A stretch of 26,296 nucleotides of DNA from Candidatus Nomurabacteria bacterium RIFCSPLOWO2_01_FULL_41_12. GTDB lineage: Bacteria; Patescibacteriota; Minisyncoccia; Phycocordibacterales; UBA9973. The notes under the pieces are model-generated. The model did not search any database. It saw only the letters and a list, made by a program, of their open reading frames with translations, and was not told the origin of the DNA. The position numbers and the translations under genes are program-made. Numbering within the stretch: position 1 is the first letter of the stretch; each line of letters starts with the position of its first letter. Shown here one piece after another: positions 7,417 through 15,086 of the stretch. The DNA lies in assembly GCA_001787035.1 (NCBI GenBank), contig MFUY01000017.1, forward strand, positions 14,078-40,373, read 5' to 3'.

Positions 7417-8133
7417 ATGTATAAATTAATCTTTTTTGATACAGAAACTACCGGCAATACGGAAAAAGATTTCCTCTGCCAAATTGCTTATAAAACGGGC
7501 AATGAAAATTTCACCGGATTATACAAGCCTGAGAAAAAAATTCCCCCGGAAGCCTCCGCTGTGCACCACATTACCAATAAAATAGTGAGTGCCTTGCCTT
7601 CTTTCAAAGAGTCCGGCGACTTGCCCAAAATAAAAAAACTTTTTGAAGACCCAGGTAGCGTAGTGATCGCCCATAATGCGCCTTTTGATTTGATAATAAT
7701 AAAGAAGGAAAATATAGAACCTAAAAAATTTATCTGCACATTAAGACTTGCAAGATATCTAGACCCTGAAGAAAAAATAGAGAGATATAATCTGCAATAT
7801 TTGCGTTACCTGCTGGAGATAGAAATAGATGCTACTGCCCACAGCGCATTGGGAGATGTATTAGTGCTAGAAGAGCTTTTTAAAAGGCTAAAGAAAAAAA
7901 TAATAGATACAAAGAATTTAGATGAAGATGAAGCGATAGAAAAAATGATAGAAATTTCTTCACACCCATCCCTTCTTCATACTTTCAAATTCGGCAAACA
8001 CAACGGCAAAAGAATTGAAGAAGTGGTCAAGACAGATAGAGGGTATCTAGAGTGGCTACTGGAGCAAAAACTAAACGGCGACGGCATAGATGAAGACTGG
8101 ATTTATACGCTGAAGCATTACTTAGGGAAATAA
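7417..8133 (+). CDS. DnaQ-like 3'-5' exonuclease with C-terminal DUF3820 domain
   Basis: A DEDDh-type exonuclease, as in the DNA polymerase III epsilon subunit. Visible active-site residues are Asp8 and Glu10 (FFDTETTG), Asp91 (AHNAPFD), His142 and Asp147 (AHSALGD). After a linker, FKFGKHNGKRIEEVVKTDRG and YLEWLLEQ (about 190-217) match the DUF3820 module often attached to such nucleases. It is not a full polymerase subunit and probably has a repair or nucleic-acid turnover role. The start is fixed by the end of repeat R1. It is divergent from yqeY. Confidence 0.88.
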   Translation: MYKLIFFDTETTGNTEKDFLCQIAYKTGNENFTGLYKPEKKIPPEASAVHHITNKIVSALPSFKESGDLPKIKKLFEDPGSVVIAHNAPFDLIIIKKENIEPKKFICTLRLARYLDPEEKIERYNLQYLRYLLEIEIDATAHSALGDVLVLEELFKRLKKKIIDTKNLDEDEAIEKMIEISSHPSLLHTFKFGKHNGKRIEEVVKTDRGYLEWLLEQKLNGDGIDEDWIYTLKHYLGK

Positions 8134-8141
8134 AGGTGTGT

Positions 8142-8147
8142 TATACT
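8142..8147 (+). promoter_or_regulatory. Extended -10 box for the 129-aa gene
   Basis: TGtTATACT, ten bases before the ATG at 8158. An overlapping TAATAT (8147-8152) lies five bases before the ATG. Either gives a leader of only a few bases. Confidence 0.4.
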
Positions 8148-8157
8148 AATATTAATT

Positions 8158-8547
8158 ATGAATCTGGACCACTTAAATAGTCATCATGAAAATAGTGTTA
8201 CACCTAAACTAGAAAAACCACAAGATGTTATTGGATTTTTGAGAGCATATAATTTTGGTAGTCGAGGTGAAAGTGCACGGACAGCTGTGGAGCGATTTAA
8301 AGAGTATATGAGAACAGGAGGACGTCCCGTAGATGCAATTTATTATCCCAGAGAAAACATTACGATTTTGGATTCATTTATTGATGTACTTGAGAATGCG
8401 GGCTTTGTAGACAAAGGAACAATTTCGCATGAAGAATGGACTGAAGAAGCGGAACAAGCTTTGGCTAGAGTTTTAGAAAATTTTGAGGAACATTCAGATG
8501 ATTGGCAACAAGAAGTAAGCAAAACACACGAAAACTGGAGTCTATAA
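8158..8547 (+). CDS. Unrecognised 129-aa acidic soluble protein
   Basis: I do not recognise this family. The protein is rich in Glu and His, has no membrane segment and no cysteine. The middle (about residues 24-95) looks like a compact helical domain with EKPQDVIGFLRAYNFGS and NITILDSFIDVLENAGFVDK. The C-terminus is an acidic helix (EEAEQALARVLENFEEHSDD). Codon use resembles its neighbours, and it starts behind its own -10 box 24 bases after the exonuclease gene. The next gene converges on it. Confidence 0.6.
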   Translation: MNLDHLNSHHENSVTPKLEKPQDVIGFLRAYNFGSRGESARTAVERFKEYMRTGGRPVDAIYYPRENITILDSFIDVLENAGFVDKGTISHEEWTEEAEQALARVLENFEEHSDDWQQEVSKTHENWSL

Positions 8548-8572
8548 TAAAGTAATTTAAAAAAAAATAGAA

Positions 8573-8824
8573 CTAGCCAAAAATAATATATTCTTCGGGT
8601 TTCAATACGCCTGCGTCAATAGCGGCAGCTAAAATTCTCTGCTTTCTTTCTCCTAATCCTTGAGAAGCAGAAGAGGTAAGGCTGATTGAGGACAATACAC
8701 TAAGTGTGGATGATTTCCTTAACTCAGGACTAATTACCAAAAAAGATGCCGGCGTAAGCCCTAACTCTTTGGCTAATTTAACCAGCAATGCTTCTCTTTC
8801 TAATCTTGGTTCCCTTTCGTTCAT
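8573..8824 (-). CDS. Unrecognised 83-aa protein
   Basis: A small open frame on the opposite strand between two plus-strand genes. No known domain is evident. It is charged at the N-terminus (MNEREPRLEREALLVKLAKE), then has a Ser/Leu-rich middle and ends KPEEYIIFG. A possible extended -10 (TGaTAAACT) stands seven bases before the ATG, in line with the short-leader pattern of this region. It is supported by that box and by having no competing frame; function unknown. Confidence 0.5.
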   Translation of the reverse strand: MNEREPRLEREALLVKLAKELGLTPASFLVISPELRKSSTLSVLSSISLTSSASQGLGERKQRILAAAIDAGVLKPEEYIIFG

Positions 8825-8891
8825 AATAAGTAGTTTATCACAAAATTCTGAAATTTATTTATAAAGGGTTTTATTTTTTAAAAGTTAATGC

Positions 8892-8897
8892 TAAAAT
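8892..8897 (+). promoter_or_regulatory. Extended -10 box for rmuC (leaderless)
   Basis: TGcTAAAAT followed by exactly six bases and the ATG at 8904. There is no SD. Confidence 0.55.
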
Positions 8898-8903
8898 CAT
8901 AAT

Positions 8904-9980
8904 ATGCAAATACTTTGGATAATTCTAGGAGTAGTAACAGGGGGCATCATCGCCTACTTTGTTTTGAATAAAAAGAAGGAGAGTAATGCCAAAGACAACC
9001 CCTTTTCATTGTTACAACAACAGATGTCGGAATTGGCTCGAGGGCTTGATGCCAAAATGACCGAGTCGCGCAGGGACATGCAGGAAGCGATACGCACTCA
9101 ATTTTCCGAGTCACAAAAACTTTTAAAAGATATCAATGAACAAATGAGCAGAAGTCTCGTAGATGTGGCGCGCGAGCAAACAAAGACAAACGAGGCAACA
9201 AAGCAATTTATAACTATTGCTGAAAAACTTGGCGACCTAGAGAAAACCCTCAAACATCAAAAACAGCGCGGTAACTGGGGAGAAGCTTCGCTTGAACTCA
9301 TTCTTTCCAACACTCTGGCTCCAGGGGAATACCAGATGCAATATGGGTTCAAAAATGGAGAAACGGTGGATGCGGTAATAATTACAAAGGAAGGCATGAT
9401 TCCAATAGACGCAAAATTTTCGCTCGATAATTATGACCGGGTAGTTCATGCCATAGACGATAGGCAAAGAGAAGAGATGGAAAAGGAATTTAAAAATGAC
9501 CTGAAGAAACGCATTGACGAAACCGCCAAATACGTTCGCCCCGAAGAAGGCACTCTCCCATTCGCCTTTATGTACATACCAGCAGAAGCGATTTATTACG
9601 ACCTTCTTGTAAATGAGGTCGGTGCAATAAAAGTTAACACCAGGAATCTGATAGATTATGCATATAACGAGAAAAAAGTTATTGTCGTCTCCCCCACCAC
9701 ATTTATGGCCTACCTTCAGTCTATACTCTTCGGCTTCAAGGCCTTTAAAATTGAAAAGTCTGCCAAAGAAATAATCAAAAAAGTGGAAGACCTGGGAAAA
9801 CACTTGAATGCTTACTCTGACTACCATGTAAAACTGGGCAATGCCTTAAATACGGTGGCAAACCATTACAACGCTTCAAATAAAGAATTAAAAAAGATAG
9901 ATAAAGATGTGTTGCGCATAGCCGGGAGCTCGCCGGAGCTCGCGTTACTGGAAGTGGAAAAACCGAAAGTGGAGGAATAA
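8904..9980 (+). CDS. rmuC: RmuC-family DNA recombination protein
   Basis: A membrane-anchored protein of the RmuC family, a nuclease-like fold that limits recombination at inverted repeats in E. coli. There is one N-terminal membrane helix (about residues 2-22), then a charged coiled-coil stretch (30-110), then the RmuC domain with QRGNWGEASLELILSNTLAP, VDAVIITKEGMIPIDAKFSL, LPFAFMYIPAEAIYYDLL and VVSPTTFMAYLQSI. Length 358 residues is close to the family norm. Near the 3' end GAGCTC occurs twice four bases apart, suggesting small repeat insertion in the tail. Because RmuC is linked to inverted repeats, its presence in a palindrome-rich segment is suggestive, nothing more. Confidence 0.93.
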   Translation: MQILWIILGVVTGGIIAYFVLNKKKESNAKDNPFSLLQQQMSELARGLDAKMTESRRDMQEAIRTQFSESQKLLKDINEQMSRSLVDVAREQTKTNEATKQFITIAEKLGDLEKTLKHQKQRGNWGEASLELILSNTLAPGEYQMQYGFKNGETVDAVIITKEGMIPIDAKFSLDNYDRVVHAIDDRQREEMEKEFKNDLKKRIDETAKYVRPEEGTLPFAFMYIPAEAIYYDLLVNEVGAIKVNTRNLIDYAYNEKKVIVVSPTTFMAYLQSILFGFKAFKIEKSAKEIIKKVEDLGKHLNAYSDYHVKLGNALNTVANHYNASNKELKKIDKDVLRIAGSSPELALLEVEKPKVEE

Positions 9981-9987
9981 AACGAAT

Positions 9988-10023
9988 CGCCGGCGAGGTC
10001 CCACGAGGGGACGCCTACCGGCG
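9988..10023. repeat. 36-bp imperfect palindrome after rmuC
   Basis: Outer arms CGCCGG (9988-9993) and CCGGCG (10018-10023) enclose a second pair GTCCC (9998-10002) and GGGAC (10008-10012). A run of eight T lies about 15 bases downstream (10038-10045). It could end the rmuC transcript, but its composition resembles the other dispersed palindromes of the window. Confidence 0.6.
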
Positions 10024-10034
10024 GACAGATACTC

Positions 10035-10142
10035 TTATTTTTTTTCTACCCTTCTTTCTTCTTCAATGGCCTCCAGTATCGACCATGCTAGTGCCACTCC
10101 GACAGCGACACACACGGTAATCGCCAAAATTGTCCGCAGCAT
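10035..10142 (-). CDS. 35-aa single-helix membrane peptide
   Basis: A short frame starting MLRTILAITVCVAVGVALAW: one hydrophobic helix (about residues 3-23) and a strongly charged tail (EAIEEERRVEKK). It has an SD-like AGAGAGGAAA at the right distance from the ATG at 10142. It lies 31 bases after the 82-aa gene, which is also a membrane protein with a strong SD, and both are clearly more GC-rich than their surroundings. No family recognised. The pair looks like one small operon. Confidence 0.5.
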   Translation of the reverse strand: MLRTILAITVCVAVGVALAWSILEAIEEERRVEKK

Positions 10143-10155
10143 CGCTTTCCTCTCT

Positions 10156-10172
10156 GCTCGGCGTTGCCGAGC
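10156..10172 (-). other. Perfect 7-bp intercistronic hairpin
   Basis: GCTCGGC and GCCGAGC separated by three bases, between the 82-aa and 35-aa genes. No T run follows on the minus strand, so it is not a classic terminator. An mRNA stability or coupling role is possible. Confidence 0.4.
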
Positions 10173-10173
10173 T

Positions 10174-10422
10174 TTACAAATTCATGGTTAGGAGCTCCAT
10201 GAAGTTCCGGCAGGCCTTCCTGCCAAAGAAGTATACTCCGGCCACGGCCGCGAGCCACAGCACCCCCAGCGCAATACCAGGTACATGCTCTCCTCCATTG
10301 AGCATGTAAGAAGGCAGCTCCATGAGCCGCCCAGCAATAACGCCCGCGATAACAACGCCGTAGATGGCGAACACCCAAGTCACCATCAATGCCACACGCC
10401 ACGCAATGCGGAGCAAGTCCAT
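10174..10422 (-). CDS. 82-aa two-helix membrane protein
   Basis: No family recognised. Two hydrophobic segments are clear, about residues 8-31 (VALMVTWVFAIYGVVIAGVI) and 47-66 (VPGIALGVLWLAAVAGVYFF), with a short loop between and a basic stretch (GRKACRN) after. The start is well supported by SD GGAGG five bases before the ATG. The GC-rich codons and the classic SD differ from nearly all genes in the window, which suggests acquisition from elsewhere. A 104-residue frame on the same strand in another phase is a shadow. Confidence 0.6.
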   Translation of the reverse strand: MDLLRIAWRVALMVTWVFAIYGVVIAGVIAGRLMELPSYMLNGGEHVPGIALGVLWLAAVAGVYFFGRKACRNFMELLTMNL

Positions 10423-10493
10423 GTGGACCTCCAGAAATTTTGACCTCGGAACTGAGATCTAAGCCTATACTATATAAAAATTAGAAAAAATGC

Positions 10494-10499
10494 TATATT
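10494..10499 (+). promoter_or_regulatory. Extended -10 box for tRNA-Glu
   Basis: TGcTATATT, placing the start of transcription about 15 bases before the tRNA. No convincing -35 is seen. Confidence 0.4.
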
Positions 10500-10519
10500 T
10501 TTTTCTGAGAGTCTGTTCG

Positions 10520-10594
10520 GGCCTTATCGTCTAATAGTCAGGACACAAGCTTCTCAAGCTTGGAATCCGAGTGCGATTCTCGGTAAGGTCACCA
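10520..10594 (+). tRNA. tRNA-Glu (anticodon CUC), CCA encoded
   Basis: All four stems fold. Acceptor GGCCTTA/TAAGGTC (one G-U), D stem GTCT/GGAC, anticodon stem CAAGC/GCTTG with loop TTCTCAA giving anticodon CTC, T stem CCGAG/CTCGG, discriminator A and encoded CCA. It resembles bacterial tRNA-Glu in the TCGTCTA...AGGACA segment. Oddities: the T loop reads TGCGATT, so the nearly universal U55 is G, and the D loop AATAGTCA lacks the GG dinucleotide normally at 18-19. Confidence 0.93.
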
Positions 10595-10604
10595 ATTTTT
10601 GTGT

Positions 10605-10610
10605 TATAAT
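10605..10610 (+). promoter_or_regulatory. Extended -10 box for the PGPGW-like gene (leaderless)
   Basis: TGtTATAAT, ten bases after the tRNA and exactly six bases before the ATG at 10617. Confidence 0.6.
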
Positions 10611-10616
10611 TTTACT

Positions 10617-10865
10617 ATGAAAAAGAAAGCAAAACGATTTCTTGTCTTGGCTACCGGCATTATCTTCATAATACTGGGGCTATTGGGTACGGTTCTGCCT
10701 TTCTTGCAGGGATTTCTTTTTATCGCTATCGGCCTGATGCTTCTTTCTTTTTATTTTCCGAAAGTCCGCCTATGGATAGAAAAGCATTCGGAAAAATATC
10801 CCCGCCTTTTTTTAATAGTGAAGAAGGTTGAAAATTTTATGATAAAAATTATTGGAGAAATTTAA
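10617..10865 (+). CDS. Small PGPGW-like two-helix membrane protein
   Basis: An 82-residue protein with a basic N-terminus (MKKKAKR), two membrane helices (about residues 8-28 and 30-48) and a basic amphipathic tail. LGLLGTVLPFLQGFLFIAIG is the style of the PGPGW / DUF454 transmembrane families, whose function is unknown. The ATG at 10617 is chosen over an upstream in-frame start because a TATAAT box ends six bases before it. It stands alone between tRNA-Glu and a convergent gene. Confidence 0.65.
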   Translation: MKKKAKRFLVLATGIIFIILGLLGTVLPFLQGFLFIAIGLMLLSFYFPKVRLWIEKHSEKYPRLFLIVKKVENFMIKIIGEI

Positions 10866-10872
10866 AATATTT

Positions 10873-10899
10873 CCCTCGGCCATAGCCTACGGGCGAGGC
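10873..10899. repeat. Palindromic repeat P1, intergenic copy
   Basis: CCTCG/CGAGG and CTCGG-type arms around an inner GGC CATA GCC hairpin. Its reverse complement closely matches the copies inside the ftsL-like gene (15111-15203). It lies between two convergent genes and may double as a two-way terminator. Confidence 0.65.
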
Positions 10900-10904
10900 T
10901 TCTA

Positions 10905-12053
10905 TTACCATTTTTTAATCTCTCTTTGAAAACTACGAATGGCTTGCGGTAGTATATATGGATTTGAATCTCTTAAAATAAACCTCAAATGCTCTACAAC
11001 TATATCAAGAGCTTGATTTAATTGTTCCGGCTTCTTTTCAAATTTTTTTCTAACCGTCTCAAATAAATTAAAAAGCGCATTTTGAACTTCCGGCCCATAT
11101 TTATAAATCTGTTCGGGGGAAACTCTTTCTCTGAAAAAATGACTTTCCATATAACCGCCAACTATTAAAGAATCAAAAGCGATGTCCAGGCTCTGATAAA
11201 AAGCAAATCTTTTAACTCTATTAATAACACTTTTTGCTTTATCTGCCGGCAAACTACTGTTTACTCCTGTAATAAAACGTTCTTGGTCAATTAAAGAAAG
11301 CTCCAGAAAAACTCCATGCGGTCTTTCGGCAGTCTCTGTCTGGTCGTTGGGAATAAAATTAAATTCCGGATGAATCGGAATAATACCAAATTCTAAAAAT
11401 TTTACTATAGGGCTTTGAGGGTTTACCTTGCGAGCCTCTTTCAATAACATCTCTATGGCATAATGAGGAGCCAGTGAAGAATCAATGCAAGAAGCATGAA
11501 GCTCGCGCCCAAATAAATCCTGCATTTCTTTATCTGCTTGTCCAACTATTTCAAAAAGAATTCTGGTCTCGTTTGGTTGTGCTTGTAAACCATGCTTGGT
11601 GTCCCTATGGTATGCGAGCATTTTATCATAAGCTTTATCAATAACTTGATCTCTCTTTTCCACATCTACCGGGTTTCCTTTAACTATTCTGGTTAGGGTT
11701 ACGGGACGCCCTTTTTCATAAGAAAAGTGATAAGTTCTATTTTTCCTTCTTGTAATACGCGGGTCAAAAGCACCAGCCATGGATACCACCACTTCCGGAA
11801 AAACATCATGCATGGCGTTATATTCATAATATTTTGCCTTAACCCAATAAGGAGAACATGGCGATTCTCTTGATTCGGGACTAGAAAGAATACGTTTGCC
11901 GGTATTAACCCGATACCATTGCTTGGCAAAAAATTCCCGCTCATTATCAAGGCCGGAGTAAACTGCGTTAATAATTCCCTCCTCCCCCATTTTGTCGGGT
12001 ACGCCTTCTTTCTTTTTTAAAAGATTATCAATTTTTTTAAATTCAATACTCAT
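10905..12053 (-). CDS. Unrecognised 382-aa protein coupled to murF
   Basis: No known family is recognised. The protein is soluble and mixed alpha/beta in look, with no signal peptide and no membrane helix. Segments such as AFDPRITRRKNRTYHFSYEK, KHGLQAQPNETRILFEIVGQ, GRELHASCIDSSLAPHYAIE and FLEFGIIPIHPEFNFIPNDQ may carry conserved residues. The chosen ATG at 12053 overlaps the murF stop as ATGA, a standard translational coupling; an in-frame ATG at 12068 lies further inside murF. Being last in the mraZ-rsmH-ftsL-ftsI-murF run suggests a link to the cell envelope or division, but this is inference from position only. Confidence 0.75.
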   Translation of the reverse strand: MSIEFKKIDNLLKKKEGVPDKMGEEGIINAVYSGLDNEREFFAKQWYRVNTGKRILSSPESRESPCSPYWVKAKYYEYNAMHDVFPEVVVSMAGAFDPRITRRKNRTYHFSYEKGRPVTLTRIVKGNPVDVEKRDQVIDKAYDKMLAYHRDTKHGLQAQPNETRILFEIVGQADKEMQDLFGRELHASCIDSSLAPHYAIEMLLKEARKVNPQSPIVKFLEFGIIPIHPEFNFIPNDQTETAERPHGVFLELSLIDQERFITGVNSSLPADKAKSVINRVKRFAFYQSLDIAFDSLIVGGYMESHFFRERVSPEQIYKYGPEVQNALFNLFETVRKKFEKKPEQLNQALDIVVEHLRFILRDSNPYILPQAIRSFQREIKKW

Positions 12054-13381
12054 AATTTCTTTTTCCACTCTTCATCCTGCCTAACTAATAATTGTTTTTT
12101 ATTTTCTTGGTCTAAAAGTATTGCCTCCGATATTCGTTCCATACGCATGCCTTGTGAGCCTTTTACAAGTACGAGGTCGCCCTTTTGCACGAAAGTTTTT
12201 ATAAAGTTTCCCGCTTCATGCGAATCCAGAAATTCAAAAATATTCTCAATTTTCATGCCGGCTTCCAATGCGCCTTCTTTTATAGATTTCGCCCGAGGAC
12301 CGACCACCATTAATATATCGCAGTTCTCCTTTGCAATACAACCTATATTATTATGCGCTTCTATTGTATGTTTGCCCAGCTCGAGCATATCCCCTAAAAT
12401 AGCGATTCTTCGTCCTTGATTTTTCACTTCTCTTAGAGTTTCAAGCGCGCTCTTGCAAGCGAAAGGAGAAGAATTATAAGTATCGTCAATAATCAAGGAA
12501 TTATTTATCCCTGCCAGTAGCCTCATGCGCCCCGGCGAAACATCATAATTTTTAAGTGCATTGACCGCAGAGAGCATATTGAATTTCAAGCCTGAAGATA
12601 AAGCCAGAGCCCCAAGAGACGCGTAAACATGATTTCTGCCGAATACTCCAACAATCGTTACCGGCAAGCTATTACCTTCTTCGTCCACTCTGAAAATTAT
12701 TCCTTTAGGTATCCCACTATCATCATAAGAAATACTGTCACCGGAACCCAGGATATCGCTACCCTCCCTGAAACCATAAGTTATAATGTGATGCTTGTCT
12801 ATTTTCATAGCAAGTACATCTTCATCGTCGGCATTTAAGATTAGAATTCCGTCTTTTTTCAAGGTCTTTATGAGTTTGCTTTTTTCTTCTATCAAATACC
12901 CTCTGGAAGAGAAAAATTCAATATGCGCGGGAGTCTCGCCGATAGCGGTGATAATTACCACATCTGTTTTGAGCCACGAAGCGGTGCTCTTTATATCTCC
13001 CATCTTACCTACACCCACCTCGAGTACCAGCCATTTGGGATATTTGTGGGGTATTAAAAAAAGCCATAAGCCTTTCAAAATATTTTTGAGCCAGATTAAG
13101 GGGTTATTCCATCCGTTCGGAACGCCTAAAATAGTAAGAGGCAATCCTATTTCACTATTGTAGCTTTTCTCGCTTTTGCGGACATGCGATATTCCAGAGA
13201 TAACGGCGTAAACCGCGTCTTTGGTGGAAGTCTTGCCGACACTTCCGGTAATGGCAATAATCCTCGGCTTATATTTCCAAATTACCAAGCGCGATTCTAT
13301 CTGTAAAATATAAGCTATGATTTTTTTCAACATATTTTTCATTTGGTTTTCATGTTTTTCATCTGTCGGGCGGAATTTCAT
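12050..13381 (-). CDS. murF: Mur ligase, MurF-like (UDP-MurNAc-tripeptide--D-Ala-D-Ala ligase)
   Basis: An ATP-dependent amide ligase of peptidoglycan precursor synthesis. The P-loop AITGSVGKTSTKD (about 43-55) starts the central domain; VVIITAIGETPAHIEFF, IIDDTYNSSPFACKSALETL and RRIAILGDMLELG are typical of MurF. The N-terminal nucleotide-binding domain of standard MurF (about 80-100 residues before the P-loop) is missing; only about 40 residues precede it. Start uncertain: the ATG at 13381 overlaps ftsI by 23 bases, with in-frame ATGs at 13342 and 13333. It ends in ATGA overlap with the next gene. Confidence 0.88.
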   Translation of the reverse strand: MKFRPTDEKHENQMKNMLKKIIAYILQIESRLVIWKYKPRIIAITGSVGKTSTKDAVYAVISGISHVRKSEKSYNSEIGLPLTILGVPNGWNNPLIWLKNILKGLWLFLIPHKYPKWLVLEVGVGKMGDIKSTASWLKTDVVIITAIGETPAHIEFFSSRGYLIEEKSKLIKTLKKDGILILNADDEDVLAMKIDKHHIITYGFREGSDILGSGDSISYDDSGIPKGIIFRVDEEGNSLPVTIVGVFGRNHVYASLGALALSSGLKFNMLSAVNALKNYDVSPGRMRLLAGINNSLIIDDTYNSSPFACKSALETLREVKNQGRRIAILGDMLELGKHTIEAHNNIGCIAKENCDILMVVGPRAKSIKEGALEAGMKIENIFEFLDSHEAGNFIKTFVQKGDLVLVKGSQGMRMERISEAILLDQENKKQLLVRQDEEWKKKL

Positions 13382-15086
13382 AATAACTTAATAAAAATTT
13401 AGTGATATCTAAAAATGGGTCAGACCAGGTGGTAGCTGCGTACTGTACTCCGCGAGGATTAACAGCGTAAAGAAAAACGATAAATTTCGGATCATAGGCC
13501 GGAAAATAGCCAAAGAAAGAGTGGGTATGCCTGTCTTCAAAATATCCGCCCGTTGTATTATCCGCAACTTGGGCGGTACCGGTTTTTACCGCCACAGAAA
13601 AATGCTCCAATTTCCCCGCGCCTCCCTTTATTGCCTTATCCATTACATTGACCAGCATGCCGGTTATCGCCTCACCTGTTTCCTTGGTGATTTTAGCGCG
13701 GATGACAGGATAGGTCATTTGCTTGGAGGTACCGTCAATATAGTTTACCTTTTTTACGACATGGGGCACAACTAGATTCCCTCCGTTTGATAGCGACGCC
13801 AGCGCCCGAATCATTTGGACGGGCGTAAGAGCTATGCCCTGGCCAAAAGCGGCATTGGCATATTCAATTTCCCGAGGGCTGTTTAGATTAGAGACTAAGG
13901 CATTTGTTTCGTTCGGCAAATCAATTCCAGTTTTGTCTTTGATGCCATAGGAGAGTAAATATTCGCGCAATTTTTCTTTGCCTAATTTTTGCTCTACAAA
14001 GACCATCCCGGTATTAAGAGATTGATTTAAAACTTCCTGCATGTTTACGGTACCGCGAGCTTTTTTATCAAAATTAAATATTTCTTTCTTTTCAACTATT
14101 ACAGACCCTCTGTCATTATACGTCGTCTCCGGAGTGACAACTCCCGCGTCAAGTGCAGAAGCCATGACTAGAGGCTTGACGACAGAACCGAATTCCAACA
14201 CATTTTCCACCAAGGGATTTCCGAAGGTGGAAACTTTTTTAACTTGGGAAAAATCATTCGGATTGAAGTCCGGCTTGCTGCCAAGCGCATAGATGGATCC
14301 GTCGGCCGGATTCATGATTATTCCGCCGATAGAGTCAACCTGATATCTTTCTAGAACTTCTGTCAACTTTTTCTCCAAGAAACTCTGGACCGTGGGCTCA
14401 ATCGTGGTTACCACATCCCCTTCTCCTCTTTCGTCTGTAAACAGAGTTCTGTTTATGTTGGAAAAAACTTCAGCAAAAAAATTTACATAAGGACTGTTGT
14501 TATTCCTGGAAAGTTCTTTATTATAACTCCTTTCCAGTCCATAGCGTCCACCGAGTTCACTTCCTTTATATCCCACAAGGCCGAGCGCATGGGAAGCAAG
14601 ACTGCCTCCGGGATAAAAACGCCATTTTTCTTTGAATATATGCACTCCGGGAATTTTTTGGGAGGAAATTGCGTCCGCTTCTCCTTTGGAGAGACGACTC
14701 GCGATTTCTTCATAGGGGTCATTGGCCTTCTTGGCTTTAGCGATAAAATCGTCACGGTTAAGAGCTGTTATTGTTTGTGACAATTTTTGATAAGTTTCTT
14801 CGGCGTCAATGATCTTACTGGGGTCAATCGCCATTTTGAATCCAGTCGTCTGAGTGGCAGCCGCTATAAACTGTCCGTCTTTATTAACTTTACCCTTACT
14901 TTGAAAAAAAATAGTCCCGCGCTCATAAACATTGCCCAAGGAGGTGACATATTGCCGGTCTGCAGATTCCGAATAAGTATTGCCACGCACAACTTGCACT
15001 AAAAAAAGTCTTGCTGTTAAAACTAAAGAAAACAAAATTAAGCAAAAAAGGGCAATTCTGGATCGGCCGATAAAACTATATGTCAT
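13359..15086 (-). CDS. ftsI: Class B penicillin-binding protein, FtsI-type transpeptidase
   Basis: The septal DD-transpeptidase that cross-links peptidoglycan. One N-terminal membrane anchor (about 10-31), a dimerisation domain, then the catalytic domain with all three motifs: SVVK (Ser301 nucleophile, Lys304), SLN (356-358) and KTG (501-503) in AVKTGTAQ. Length 575 is normal for the family. The ATG overlaps the end of the ftsL-like frame by 11 bases and the gene runs into murF, so the set is translated as a coupled unit. No PASTA domain is seen. Confidence 0.95.
   Translation of the reverse strand: MTYSFIGRSRIALFCLILFSLVLTARLFLVQVVRGNTYSESADRQYVTSLGNVYERGTIFFQSKGKVNKDGQFIAAATQTTGFKMAIDPSKIIDAEETYQKLSQTITALNRDDFIAKAKKANDPYEEIASRLSKGEADAISSQKIPGVHIFKEKWRFYPGGSLASHALGLVGYKGSELGGRYGLERSYNKELSRNNNSPYVNFFAEVFSNINRTLFTDERGEGDVVTTIEPTVQSFLEKKLTEVLERYQVDSIGGIIMNPADGSIYALGSKPDFNPNDFSQVKKVSTFGNPLVENVLEFGSVVKPLVMASALDAGVVTPETTYNDRGSVIVEKKEIFNFDKKARGTVNMQEVLNQSLNTGMVFVEQKLGKEKLREYLLSYGIKDKTGIDLPNETNALVSNLNSPREIEYANAAFGQGIALTPVQMIRALASLSNGGNLVVPHVVKKVNYIDGTSKQMTYPVIRAKITKETGEAITGMLVNVMDKAIKGGAGKLEHFSVAVKTGTAQVADNTTGGYFEDRHTHSFFGYFPAYDPKFIVFLYAVNPRGVQYAATTWSDPFLDITKFLLSYYEIPPDR

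Noticed and set aside
9237..9827. A 196-residue open frame on the minus strand inside rmuC
   Set aside because: It is fully antisense to a clear RmuC-family gene, has no family features and an odd aromatic composition typical of shadow frames.
10088..10402. A 104-residue minus-strand frame overlapping the small membrane-protein genes
   Set aside because: Its Arg/His/Trp-rich sequence looks like an off-frame product, and the overlapping 82-aa frame has an SD and clean membrane helices.
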